Assembly: GCA_937136425.1 (NCBI GenBank) | Contig: CAKZON010000020.1 | Location: 1 to 64,000 of the forward strand | Length of the DNA stretch: 64,000 bases | From: an uncultured Crocinitomix sp. | GTDB taxonomy: Bacteria > Bacteroidota > Bacteroidia > Flavobacteriales_D > Crocinitomicaceae | Direction: 5' to 3' | Shown here: positions 54,605 to 63,360 of the stretch, piece after piece | How the letters are laid out: every line of letters starts with the position of its first letter | Position numbering within the stretch: position 1 is the first letter of the stretch | Position numbers and translations under genes: made by a program | Notes under the pieces: generated by a model | What the model saw: only the letters and a program-made list of their open reading frames with translations | What the model was told of the DNA's origin: nothing | Database searches by the model: none

Positions 54605-55705
54605 ATGCAAATTGATAATGATTTTTTACTTTCATTAAACATCTTTTCGGCTATTTATTATTTAGCCTTAATCATCTACTTTTTAATCAAAACCTCTAAT
54701 GTCTACGGGCGAGCATCTTTACTTGGATTATTAATTGTAAACTTTTATACCTTAATTAATAATAGCCTAATCCTTTCAGGTGATATCATTCACGCCTCAA
54801 TTGTTTTTTGGATTGGAATTGTTTTCATTTCCACCTTTGGTATTTTTGTGAGGTGGCATATTTACACTTTGCTAAAACTCAAAATTAAATTCGATTGGTT
54901 GTATGTTCTTTCCGTTGGATTCATCCTTTATGCATCTTATAGATGGATAATTTTTAGTCAGCTAGCAAGTGTTGAACAAGCCAATTATTTTGCTGATATC
55001 ATTTCAGGAAATTTCCCAGAAGATTTTATCCAAATAAATGGTCTTTTTTTAGTTATTATGGGCATTTATTTTGTTGAAACCGGAATACAGGTATTCAAAA
55101 AACCGAAAAATCAAGACAAAACCTATCGTAATCTATTTGCAAAGTCGGTAAAGTATGTCCGCAACTTTTGGCTCACAATTATTGGAATTTATGTTGTGGT
55201 GGTGATCGCCTCGCTGTTTTTACCAGATAAAATAGTTGAATACGCTTTTATTCCTATTGGTATTAACGTCACCTATTTCTTTTTAGTGCTACACCTCAAG
55301 TTTTACAACGACACATACGGATTTGAGCATGAAGAGCCTATTGAAAAACCAGTAGCTGAATTTTCGTTGAGAAAATTAGAGGCAATAAAACACGCAGTTG
55401 TAGATGAGCAATTATACCTTGACACGAATTGTTCAATTGAGTTGGTGGCCAAAGCTGCAAAAACAGGCAAAAATGAAGTATCACGTGCAATTAATGTTGG
55501 GCTTAATATTAGCTTTAATGATTATATAAATTCACTGCGCACTGAACATGCCAAACAATTGCTGATAAACTTTGATAAAAGCCAAGAAACTATTGAAGGC
55601 ATAGGATATTCGGCAGGATTTAACTCCAAGGCTTCTTTTTACCGTGCTTTCAAAAAATTCACATCTAAAACACCGCGCCAGTTTATTGAATCGGCGGTGA
55701 AGTAA
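54605..55705 (+). CDS. Membrane AraC-type transcriptional regulator
   Basis: The 366-residue product has six to seven hydrophobic spans in its first 240 residues and a C-terminal AraC-type HTH domain at about 265-362 (NCSIELVAKAAKTGKNEVSRAIN, then GIGYSAGFNSKASFYRAFKKF). Such membrane-bound AraC proteins are common in Bacteroidota and may sense signals through the membrane part. It follows the antiporter gene after 21 bases and may control that operon. Confidence 0.88.
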   Translation: MQIDNDFLLSLNIFSAIYYLALIIYFLIKTSNVYGRASLLGLLIVNFYTLINNSLILSGDIIHASIVFWIGIVFISTFGIFVRWHIYTLLKLKIKFDWLYVLSVGFILYASYRWIIFSQLASVEQANYFADIISGNFPEDFIQINGLFLVIMGIYFVETGIQVFKKPKNQDKTYRNLFAKSVKYVRNFWLTIIGIYVVVVIASLFLPDKIVEYAFIPIGINVTYFFLVLHLKFYNDTYGFEHEEPIEKPVAEFSLRKLEAIKHAVVDEQLYLDTNCSIELVAKAAKTGKNEVSRAINVGLNISFNDYINSLRTEHAKQLLINFDKSQETIEGIGYSAGFNSKASFYRAFKKFTSKTPRQFIESAVK

Positions 55706-55729
55706 TCTTCCTAATGTACCTAATAAATT

Positions 55730-55761
55730 AAATGAGACGGTAAATCATTACCGCCTCATTT
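55730..55761. terminator. Bidirectional hairpin terminator
   Basis: Bases 55730-55743 pair with 55748-55761 (AAATGAG.CGGTAA against TTACCG.CTCATTT), a 14-pair stem with one mismatch and a four-base loop, between the convergent AraC and T9SS-cargo genes. T-runs are modest on both sides. Confidence 0.75.
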
Positions 55762-55787
55762 AATCTTGTTACTACAATGTAATTGTC

Positions 55788-56507
55788 TTATTCCGTTTTA
55801 GAAATTTTACCGTTTGAAACTATTTCACCTTCCATATTTACAATTTCGTAAAGGTAAATTCCAGTTTGAAATTCTGCTAAATCAATTTTTGAACTTAGTC
55901 CGTTTAAACCAATGTTTTGTATTTTTTTACCTGTTAAATCGTAAAAATTAATTTGCCCCACAAAGGCTTCTTCAAAACTGAAATAAACAAAACCAGTTGT
56001 TGGGTTTGGATAAACTGATAATTCAGTCTTTTCTACCTCATCAATTCCAGACGATCCTCCATCAGCACTATAGGTTAAATCCTCACCTGGCAAGCTTGCA
56101 TAAACACAATTGTTTGTTTCATCAGATTCAGAAATGTCGTCATAATCATCTACGCATACAATAAGTCGATAATCACCATCTGGTACATCTGGTATGTCAT
56201 CAATGTCAATATCAATACCATCATATTCAACTAAAGTTGATTCTCCTTGTCCATCTTCATCTATATAAGACCAAATTTGGTAATTGATATCTATATCATC
56301 CGGATCAACTAGAAATATGGAGATTTCAAACTCTTCTGTTATTTCCTCTTCATTACAAAGCACATCAAAGTAAATTCCAGTTATCAATCCTTCGTCCTCA
56401 TCATAACCTTCATATCCAATACTTACATTTCCAATCTCAAGATCTTGAGCAGATAAATTCACCGTTGTCATCCCCAAAATGACAAACAAAACGCTTAATT
56501 TTTTCAT
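55788..56507 (-). CDS. CARDB-like secreted protein with T9SS sorting domain
   Basis: The 239-residue product has a signal peptide (residues 1-20), one very acidic beta-sandwich domain with the CARDB-type end SESDETNNCVY (about 25-138), and a type A sorting domain from SVYPNPTTGFVYF to the end. The Asp/Glu density is unusual and fits calcium binding or a salt-adapted surface protein. A TAATTTTG promoter box lies upstream. Confidence 0.82.
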   Translation of the reverse strand: MKKLSVLFVILGMTTVNLSAQDLEIGNVSIGYEGYDEDEGLITGIYFDVLCNEEEITEEFEISIFLVDPDDIDINYQIWSYIDEDGQGESTLVEYDGIDIDIDDIPDVPDGDYRLIVCVDDYDDISESDETNNCVYASLPGEDLTYSADGGSSGIDEVEKTELSVYPNPTTGFVYFSFEEAFVGQINFYDLTGKKIQNIGLNGLSSKIDLAEFQTGIYLYEIVNMEGEIVSNGKISKTE

Positions 56508-56533
56508 TTCTTTAATTTTAAATTAATTTGACA

Positions 56534-56541
56534 CAAAATTA
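56534..56541 (-). promoter_or_regulatory. TAnnTTTG box of CARDB-like gene
   Basis: Read on the minus strand this is TAATTTTG, an exact match, 26 bases upstream of the start codon at 56507. Confidence 0.5.
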
Positions 56542-56586
56542 AGCGCACACCTCCAAACCTCAGTAAAAACAATCACTACACGATCT

Positions 56587-58269
56587 CTACATTAACCCTC
56601 CAAGCAATTTTAGAGCATCAATTAAGTTGTCATTAGGATCAAGATTTAACTTTTTACGCAAGCGGTAGCGTCTCATGTCTACACTCTTTGGCTCTATTAC
56701 CAAAATGTTGGCAATTTCCTTTGATGACATGCCCGCAACAAGTAGTGTTGCAATTCTATATTCTCCTTCTGTAAGATCTGGATGTGTCATTTTAAGATTA
56801 AAATAGAAAGCAGAACTTAGCTCATCTATTCTTGCATGAATTTCATCTGTCAAGTTTTGGTTGATGGATAAATGATTTTTACGTAATTTTTGATAGGAAC
56901 TTAGTTCACTTAAGCCTGTTCTATCAAGCTCTTTAAATTGCTCTTTAAGTCCTTCAATTTGACTCAAAAACTCACCCATTTTTACTGAAAAAAACACCAA
57001 TTCATTTCGCACTAGGTTTTCCTCAAGCACTTTGTTCTTTAACTCATTCTCAGTTTTAGCTTTTTCCGCTTCAATCAACTTCTTTTCATTTTGATGATGG
57101 CGTTTTTCATAAACTCGAATTTTCTTTTGGCGTTTATAGAGTATGAATATTATAAGCGTTATAAATGCAATTATTGAAATAATAAAAATTGAAATTAGTT
57201 TTCTATTCTCGGTCTCCTTAGCGTTAATTAATTGGTCACTTTGTAATAATTTTATTTCATTTTCAGAGACAATTAGTGCCCGTTCAATTTCATTATTTTT
57301 TTCAATTTTTTCAATAATCTCTTCCGACTCCAGTTTTAACAATTCCGAATTCAAATCATACAATTCTTGCCAATACTCCACAGCCTTTTCTGGGGATGCC
57401 TTGCCATAATATTCCGTCAATCGAATGAGGTTATGCTTGATTGTTTCTTTGGCATCCAGTTCGCGCGCTATTGAAAGACTGCTATCAATATAAATCAATC
57501 CTGTTTTTGGCTGATTCAATGCTAAATAAGTTTCACCAACATTTCCCATTTTTAAAGCCATGCCATATTCATTCCCCGTTTTTCTGGCATATACCAGAGA
57601 GGCTTGATAAAATTCTAATGCTTCAGCAAATTTGTCTTCATCAAACAATATATTTCCGTAGTTATTAAAACAAAGTGACAATAAACCTAAAGATTCAGAT
57701 TTCTCGTAATAATCAATTGCCTTTTCAAGTTTTATCTTGGCCTTTTCGTAGGCTCCAGTCTTCCTACATACTCCAGAATAAAGTATTGTTGTATACATTT
57801 GTTTATTGGTGTCACCAATTTCATAAAATACCAATGCAGCTTTATTGATATAAGACTCTGCTTTATCCAACTGATCCATTGCATAAAAGACAGTGCCTAA
57901 ATTATAATAAGCCAAACCCAAGCCTAACGAATCGTTTAACACTCGAGAATATTCCTCTACTTTATAATAGTTATTAATTGCCGTTACATAGTCGCCCTTT
58001 AGTTTAAGCAACTCTGTTTTATTGTTAAACCACAAAAGCTTTAAAGACGGATCTGTTTTTGAGTTAAAAAGGTCTTCTATTTCGTCAAAAATTTGAGCAG
58101 CAATGGCATGATTTCCAATAGCCGACTCGCTAACCGCATTCCCAATTAAACTATCAATGAGTATGTCATTTGAGCGAATTGTATCTTCTCCCGAAATTGA
58201 ATGATTAAATTGTTCATTACAGCCAAATAAACATCCCGTTATGGCTAGGATCCAAAAAAAATGTCTCAT
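56587..58269 (-). CDS. TPR-domain, single-span regulator with LuxR-type HTH
   Basis: The 560-residue product has an N-terminal signal-like segment with a lipobox-like cysteine (CLFGCNEQ), about six tetratricopeptide repeats at roughly 35-290 (for example LGLAYYNLGTVFYAMDQLDK), one membrane span near 358-376 (IFIISIIAFITLIIFIL), a coiled coil, and a C-terminal LuxR-type helix-turn-helix at about 500-555 (LTEGEYRIATLLVAGMSSKE). The layout puts the TPRs outside the cytoplasm and the DNA-binding domain inside, so it is a membrane one-component regulator. A TATATTTG promoter box lies upstream. Confidence 0.85.
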   Translation of the reverse strand: MRHFFWILAITGCLFGCNEQFNHSISGEDTIRSNDILIDSLIGNAVSESAIGNHAIAAQIFDEIEDLFNSKTDPSLKLLWFNNKTELLKLKGDYVTAINNYYKVEEYSRVLNDSLGLGLAYYNLGTVFYAMDQLDKAESYINKAALVFYEIGDTNKQMYTTILYSGVCRKTGAYEKAKIKLEKAIDYYEKSESLGLLSLCFNNYGNILFDEDKFAEALEFYQASLVYARKTGNEYGMALKMGNVGETYLALNQPKTGLIYIDSSLSIARELDAKETIKHNLIRLTEYYGKASPEKAVEYWQELYDLNSELLKLESEEIIEKIEKNNEIERALIVSENEIKLLQSDQLINAKETENRKLISIFIISIIAFITLIIFILYKRQKKIRVYEKRHHQNEKKLIEAEKAKTENELKNKVLEENLVRNELVFFSVKMGEFLSQIEGLKEQFKELDRTGLSELSSYQKLRKNHLSINQNLTDEIHARIDELSSAFYFNLKMTHPDLTEGEYRIATLLVAGMSSKEIANILVIEPKSVDMRRYRLRKKLNLDPNDNLIDALKLLGGLM

Positions 58270-58296
58270 TCAAAAATATTTAATGCTAATTTTTTG

Positions 58297-58304
58297 CAAA
58301 TATA
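58297..58304 (-). promoter_or_regulatory. TAnnTTTG box of TPR/LuxR regulator gene
   Basis: Read on the minus strand this is TATATTTG, an exact match, 27 bases upstream of the start codon at 58269. Confidence 0.5.
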
Positions 58305-58364
58305 CCAAGAACCGTTCCGCTTTAGATTTATTTTGCTAAAGTCAAGAATTAGCATCAATGTACA

Positions 58365-59141
58365 CTATTCTTCCTCGCCTGTTACTTGCGGATCAAGTGG
58401 TAATATACCTCCCTTGGGAACATAATTATATTTGATAATAATTCGAGGTTTATTTTCTTGCAAGGCCAGTTGTTGTTCCTTTTCTTGCTTTTTCCGTTCA
58501 AAATAACCTTCTTTCCAATATTCCTCTTCAGGCTCAATTCCTAACTCTTCTTCCATTTCATAGCGCAATTTTTTTGGTTGCGGACCAACTTGCTTAAACA
58601 GTACAGCAGCCATTAATCCAGCAAACAAACCTGATAAATGTCCCTCCCAAGAAACGCCCGTCTTTATAGGGAAAATCCCCCAAATCATGCTGCCATAAAT
58701 AAATATAACAAACAGGGAAATGCCTGCCACGCGCATGTTTTTTCTAAAAAATCCACTTAAAACTAAAAATGACGTTAAACCGTAAATAACACCACTCATA
58801 CCAATGTGATAACTCTCTTTTCCTAAATACCAAGTTCCTAAACCTGATAAGATAAAAATCATTAAAAAAGACTTTGTTGCAATGGTACGGTAATGATAAA
58901 ACAATAACCAGGTTAATAAAAATGCAGGTAACGAATTATTCAATATATGCCCAACATCATGTGTACTGTGCAAAAACGGAGACGCTATAACACCTATCAA
59001 ACCTGACCACTCACCAGGACGCACGCCATAACGGTATAGATCCAACTCTAAGTAGTAGTCAAACGCAAATACTAGCCACATGAGCATAACAACTGTAAAA
59101 GCAATTGCAAAAGAAATACGTGTTATTTTCTTACTAAACAT
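58365..59141 (-). CDS. Rhomboid family intramembrane serine protease
   Basis: The 258-residue product has six spans and the rhomboid catalytic dyad: Ser116 in GMSG and His168 in EGHLSG, with the HILNN motif at 65-69 that supports the oxyanion site. It would cut within or next to membrane spans of substrate proteins. The C terminus has a long charged cytoplasmic tail (EEEYWKEGYFERKKQEKEQQ). It follows the same strand as the TPR/LuxR gene but 95 bases upstream of it. Confidence 0.9.
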   Translation of the reverse strand: MFSKKITRISFAIAFTVVMLMWLVFAFDYYLELDLYRYGVRPGEWSGLIGVIASPFLHSTHDVGHILNNSLPAFLLTWLLFYHYRTIATKSFLMIFILSGLGTWYLGKESYHIGMSGVIYGLTSFLVLSGFFRKNMRVAGISLFVIFIYGSMIWGIFPIKTGVSWEGHLSGLFAGLMAAVLFKQVGPQPKKLRYEMEEELGIEPEEEYWKEGYFERKKQEKEQQLALQENKPRIIIKYNYVPKGGILPLDPQVTGEEE

Positions 59142-59370
59142 GATTCCGATAGATCAAAAACGTTGCCCTCCCATTTTTCATGTCAAAAGGACACCTTTTT
59201 TATTAAAAAGTAGACAAAATATGCTTTAAATGAAAGTTTTTGTGCCATTTTAGGTGAAAAATGAGGTAGAATATAATAAGTTTTAAAAATGTTCGTTTGA
59301 ACCTCCCTAATTTTTAAAACGCGATTCAGACATGATGTAATTTTTACTTAACATTAAATAAATATCTACT

Positions 59371-60081
59371 ATGAATCGTTTAATTATCTGTGTGCTTGTC
59401 TTGTTTTCAACTCAAGCAGCAAAAAGTCAAATCCAACTTGGAATTCAACTAAAAACAGGAATTGGCGAAATGCAAAAACTTGAAAATAGTGCATTCCCTT
59501 TCCATTTAAATGAAATTGACAGCGAACCCGCCCCAACTTGGGGAGTTTCTATACAATCAATGCTTTCTCTTCATTCTCATATCAAATTATCTGCGGAACT
59601 TGGTTACAACCACATTCAGGGCGTTGAAAATGAGGTTTATTACATCACGAACATTGACAATGGTGCCGTAACGGAATACACGGCCGAAACTACTCGAAAA
59701 GCACATTATATATCCCTCCCAATAAGTCTTGATTTTAAAATTGCTCCAAAAGTATCAATTGGAACAGGAATTTCTGCTAACTATCTACTCACTAATAATC
59801 GCCTTTCTGAATATCGTGCAAATGGAATTAAATATGCCATAATTGGCGGTGGCAATGATTTAAACCGGTTTGATTTAGGTTTACATCTACAATCCTCAAT
59901 TGAGTTATCTGATAAATTTATACTATCTGCTAAAGGTAGTTGGGGAATGCTTAATATTCGAACACCTGAAACACGAGATGCTTTTAGTACTTTTTCAGGC
60001 TTTGATGATTCTCAGCAGTTTGAAGTTAAGAATAGACAATTTACATTAGGAATAACCTATATGCTCTTGAACAATAAATAA
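59371..60081 (+). CDS. Outer membrane beta-barrel protein
   Basis: The 236-residue product has a signal peptide (residues 1-19) followed by alternating strands (IQLGIQLKTGIG, HIKLSAELGYNHIQG, HYISLPISLDFKIAPKVSIG) and ends in FTLGITYMLLNNK, typical of small outer-membrane beta-barrels of the PorT/OmpW-like kind. Its role is unknown. It shares a bidirectional terminator with glmS. Confidence 0.78.
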   Translation: MNRLIICVLVLFSTQAAKSQIQLGIQLKTGIGEMQKLENSAFPFHLNEIDSEPAPTWGVSIQSMLSLHSHIKLSAELGYNHIQGVENEVYYITNIDNGAVTEYTAETTRKAHYISLPISLDFKIAPKVSIGTGISANYLLTNNRLSEYRANGIKYAIIGGGNDLNRFDLGLHLQSSIELSDKFILSAKGSWGMLNIRTPETRDAFSTFSGFDDSQQFEVKNRQFTLGITYMLLNNK

Positions 60082-60087
60082 ACTTAA

Positions 60088-60116
60088 CTCCCTTATGCTA
60101 AATTAGTGTAAGGGAG
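60088..60116. terminator. Bidirectional terminator between beta-barrel gene and glmS
   Basis: CTCCCTTA at 60088-60095 pairs with TAAGGGAG at 60109-60116, with a further CTAA/TTAG pairing inside, in the 42-base gap between convergent genes. A T-rich stretch follows on the plus strand. Confidence 0.82.
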
Positions 60117-60123
60117 CTTATTT

Positions 60124-61965
60124 TTACTCCACTGTAACCGACTTCGCTAAATTTCTTGGTTGATCAACATTACACTCACGCATAACAGCAATGTGATAAG
60201 AAATTAATTGGAATGGAATTGTAGCTAATATTGGAACAACAAATTCATCAGAAATAGGAATTTCAATTACATGATCTGCAATTTCACGAACCATAGTGTC
60301 GCCTTTGGAAACAATTGCGATTAATTTTCCTTTTCGCGCCTTAACTTCCTGAATATTGCTCACTACTTTTTCATAATTCTCACCATGCGTGGCAATTACA
60401 AAAACAGGCATGTTTTCATCAATCAACGCAATTGGTCCGTGCTTCATTTCTGCAGCAGGATATCCCTCTGCGTGGATATAACTAATCTCTTTTAATTTCA
60501 ACGCTCCTTCTAAAGCAATTGGGAATGAACTTCCTCTCCCTAAATAAAGTGCATTTTGGGCATCTTTATAAATAGTAGATACCTCACGAATATAGTCGTC
60601 ACTTTTTAAAAGTTTTTCAATTTTTTCTGGCAACGCTTCTAATTCATCCAATAAGGTTTGGAATTTTTCATCTTCAATTGTTCCCCGTTTATGCCCAATT
60701 GAAAGCGCCATCATAGCCAATAAAACCAACTGTGTTGTAAACGCTTTTGTAGAAGCTACTCCAATTTCTGGCCCAGCATGAGTATAAGAACCAGCATCTG
60801 TTACACGAGAAATAGTTGAACCTACAACATTTACAATTCCTAATAATGTTGCGCCACGTTCTTTAGCCATTTTTAGGGCGGCTAATGTATCTGCAGTTTC
60901 ACCTGATTGCGAAATTGCAATTACCACATCATCTTTACGAATGATTGGATTACGGTATCTAAATTCACTTGCATATTCAACCTCTACTGGTATTCTTGCT
61001 AAATCTTCAAAATAATACTCAGCCACCAAAGCTGCATGCCATGAAGTTCCGCAAGCAATAATTATAATTCTATTGGCCTTTGCAATTTGATCTTCATAGT
61101 CTTTAATACCACCTAGTGAAACCCAGCCTTCTTTTGCGTTTAATCGCCCCCTAAAACTGTCATGAATAGCGCGAGGTTGTTCGTAAATCTCTTTTAGCAT
61201 GAAATGCTCGTAACCACCTTTTTCAAGCTCTTCTAATTGCATTTCAAGTTCCTGCACATATGGCGAAACTTCTTTATTACTAATACTTATTATTCTAAGT
61301 CCGTTTTCACGATCGATAATTGCGATTTGCTCATCCTCTAAATACACTACATTTTTAGTGTATTCAACTATCGGAGTTGCATCAGATGCTAAATAATATT
61401 CATCTTCACCCATTCCTATTACAAGTGGGCTACTTTTTTTAGCGGCAATTATTTTATTGGGCTCTTCAGGTGAAATAACCACAATTGCATACGCACCGTG
61501 TACCTCATTCAGTGCTATTCGAACTGCTTCTGCCAATGATACACCGCTTTTTTCCTTAATATCTTCAATTAAATGAACCAATACTTCCGTATCTGTTTCA
61601 CTTTTGAATGTGTGCCCACGTTTAATGAGCTCTTTTTTTAGAATATCGTAATTCTCAATAATCCCATTATGAACCAATGTAATTGATCCGTCACCAGATG
61701 TATGAGGATGTGCGTTAATGTCATTAGGCAAACCATGAGTAGCCCAACGCGTATGACCAATACCAACGGTTCCGCTGGTTGGATTATCTGCAACAAAATT
61801 GGTTAAATCAAGTACTTTACCCTGTCTTTTAAAAACATTTAATTTCCCGTCTTCCAACAATGCAACTCCTGCACTATCATAACCACGGTACTCTAATCTA
61901 CTTAATCCTTTAATCAAAATTGGGTAAGCTCTTTTGCTCCCAATGTAACCAACAATTCCGCACAT
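60124..61965 (-). CDS. glmS: Glutamine--fructose-6-phosphate aminotransferase
   Basis: The 613-residue product makes glucosamine-6-phosphate, the first step to UDP-GlcNAc for peptidoglycan and other glycans. It has the N-terminal glutaminase with catalytic Cys2 (MCGIVGYIG), two SIS sugar-isomerase domains (SQSGETADTLAAL and SSFPIALEGALKLKEISY), and the canonical end NLAKSVTVE. It starts 6 bases after the DUF4270 gene, so glmS is the last gene of a minus-strand operon. No glmS ribozyme-like structure is visible, as expected for an internal gene. Confidence 0.97.
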   Translation of the reverse strand: MCGIVGYIGSKRAYPILIKGLSRLEYRGYDSAGVALLEDGKLNVFKRQGKVLDLTNFVADNPTSGTVGIGHTRWATHGLPNDINAHPHTSGDGSITLVHNGIIENYDILKKELIKRGHTFKSETDTEVLVHLIEDIKEKSGVSLAEAVRIALNEVHGAYAIVVISPEEPNKIIAAKKSSPLVIGMGEDEYYLASDATPIVEYTKNVVYLEDEQIAIIDRENGLRIISISNKEVSPYVQELEMQLEELEKGGYEHFMLKEIYEQPRAIHDSFRGRLNAKEGWVSLGGIKDYEDQIAKANRIIIIACGTSWHAALVAEYYFEDLARIPVEVEYASEFRYRNPIIRKDDVVIAISQSGETADTLAALKMAKERGATLLGIVNVVGSTISRVTDAGSYTHAGPEIGVASTKAFTTQLVLLAMMALSIGHKRGTIEDEKFQTLLDELEALPEKIEKLLKSDDYIREVSTIYKDAQNALYLGRGSSFPIALEGALKLKEISYIHAEGYPAAEMKHGPIALIDENMPVFVIATHGENYEKVVSNIQEVKARKGKLIAIVSKGDTMVREIADHVIEIPISDEFVVPILATIPFQLISYHIAVMRECNVDQPRNLAKSVTVE

Positions 61966-61971
61966 ATAATT

Positions 61972-63357
61972 CTAATATTCTGTGTAAGTAATTTCTAATC
62001 TAGGTCTATCTTTCAATTCACTATTTGAACCATTAAATATAATACGTTCAATACTTGAAGCAAAAAATCCAGGGGAATAAATTCGGAAACCTTTATTCTC
62101 CAAGTCTCCATTCAATATTGCTTGAATTTCTTGAGTCATTGTAAATCGATACTCTTTATTTGCCTCATCATAAGAAACAGTATTTCCGCTCAATGTTGTT
62201 CCGACATTATAATCAAGAATGAATGTTGATAAATCTTCATCCACAACTCGAGCCATAAATAGTCTTGTCGTTGGGTCAAACGGATCTGACTGGAAATCCT
62301 GAATTGGTAAAATTAACTCGGCTTTATTTATAATTTTTGGATCAAATTCGCCATCAGCGTTTGTATAAAAATTATCAATATATGGTAATTCAATTACACT
62401 ACGAATAGAACCACTTTGCATATAAAAAGCATCTTCACCCAAAGTTTCGTCAGTTAACGAAGCTCCAACTGCAGTTCCTTCTCGATCATAATCAATTTTA
62501 TTATAACGTGCAGTTGTTGTATTGATGTTAAAATCAAACTCACCCGCAGTTCCATCTTCTTTATGATAATAAAGTGTCATTTTAGATAAAAGATCCTGTA
62601 CATCAAAATAAAGTACAGTTCCTAAACCAGACGGAATTCCAAATCCTGGTGCATCATCATCAGCTGCAACTCTAATATAAATTCCTTTGAAAGTAGAAGT
62701 TTGGAAATTTGATCCCATTTGGCCTGCCAGTGCATCAGAAATTAAATCCTGTCCAACTTCCGGGTCCAAATGAACTCTCAACTGAGGTGCCAAGGTATCA
62801 GTTCCAACAACAACATTACTTACAAAATCGACTGAAACTTCAGCCCCTTCATTTAACACTAAGTTATTGCTAGCATCCAGCAAGGTTGGTGTATCTGTTG
62901 TATAATAATCTTGGTCTTCTCTTGTTAAGACATCATCAATTTCATAAACCTCTACAACAATATCATCCAAATTGGCGTAATAGTTAATAGATGTATAACG
63001 TAAAGCCAACACTACAGAATCCATAGTATATGCACCAAGATCAGCAAATGATGGGTCCAAATCTTTAGGAACTATTTGGGTAACAATACCACAATTTACT
63101 CCACCAAAAACAGGATCATTATAAGCACCTAATAAAGCAACACTAACTTCATCACTTTGCATTTCGGTAATTTCATCAGAATATGTTTTTATTGAAAACG
63201 TATCCTGAACAATGACATCCAGATTGCCATTTTGTAAATCACCACCAATTGTTGTTTCTTCTTTTTTACATGCACTAAATACAAGAACTAATGCAAAAAA
63301 AGTGGCGGAAAGTTTGTTAACCCTCCGCCTTAAAAGTATTTGTTTTTTTTTATTCAT
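61972..63357 (-). CDS. DUF4270 family lipoprotein
   Basis: The 461-residue product has a lipoprotein signal with cysteine 30 (LVLVFSACKKEETTIGGDL), a beta-rich body with the GAYNDPVFGG segment typical of DUF4270, and an end SELKDRPRLEITYTEY. In flavobacteria a DUF4270 gene is commonly next to glmS, as here. The function is unknown; the steady linkage to glmS suggests a link to cell-envelope glycan metabolism. It lies 3 bases from the upstream glycogen-synthase-like gene and 6 bases from glmS. Confidence 0.87.
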   Translation of the reverse strand: MNKKKQILLRRRVNKLSATFFALVLVFSACKKEETTIGGDLQNGNLDVIVQDTFSIKTYSDEITEMQSDEVSVALLGAYNDPVFGGVNCGIVTQIVPKDLDPSFADLGAYTMDSVVLALRYTSINYYANLDDIVVEVYEIDDVLTREDQDYYTTDTPTLLDASNNLVLNEGAEVSVDFVSNVVVGTDTLAPQLRVHLDPEVGQDLISDALAGQMGSNFQTSTFKGIYIRVAADDDAPGFGIPSGLGTVLYFDVQDLLSKMTLYYHKEDGTAGEFDFNINTTTARYNKIDYDREGTAVGASLTDETLGEDAFYMQSGSIRSVIELPYIDNFYTNADGEFDPKIINKAELILPIQDFQSDPFDPTTRLFMARVVDEDLSTFILDYNVGTTLSGNTVSYDEANKEYRFTMTQEIQAILNGDLENKGFRIYSPGFFASSIERIIFNGSNSELKDRPRLEITYTEY

Positions 63358-63360
63358 TTG

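Noticed and set aside
60124-62000. glmS ribozyme or riboswitch
   Set aside because: glmS is an internal gene 6 bases after the DUF4270 gene, leaving no room for a leader element.
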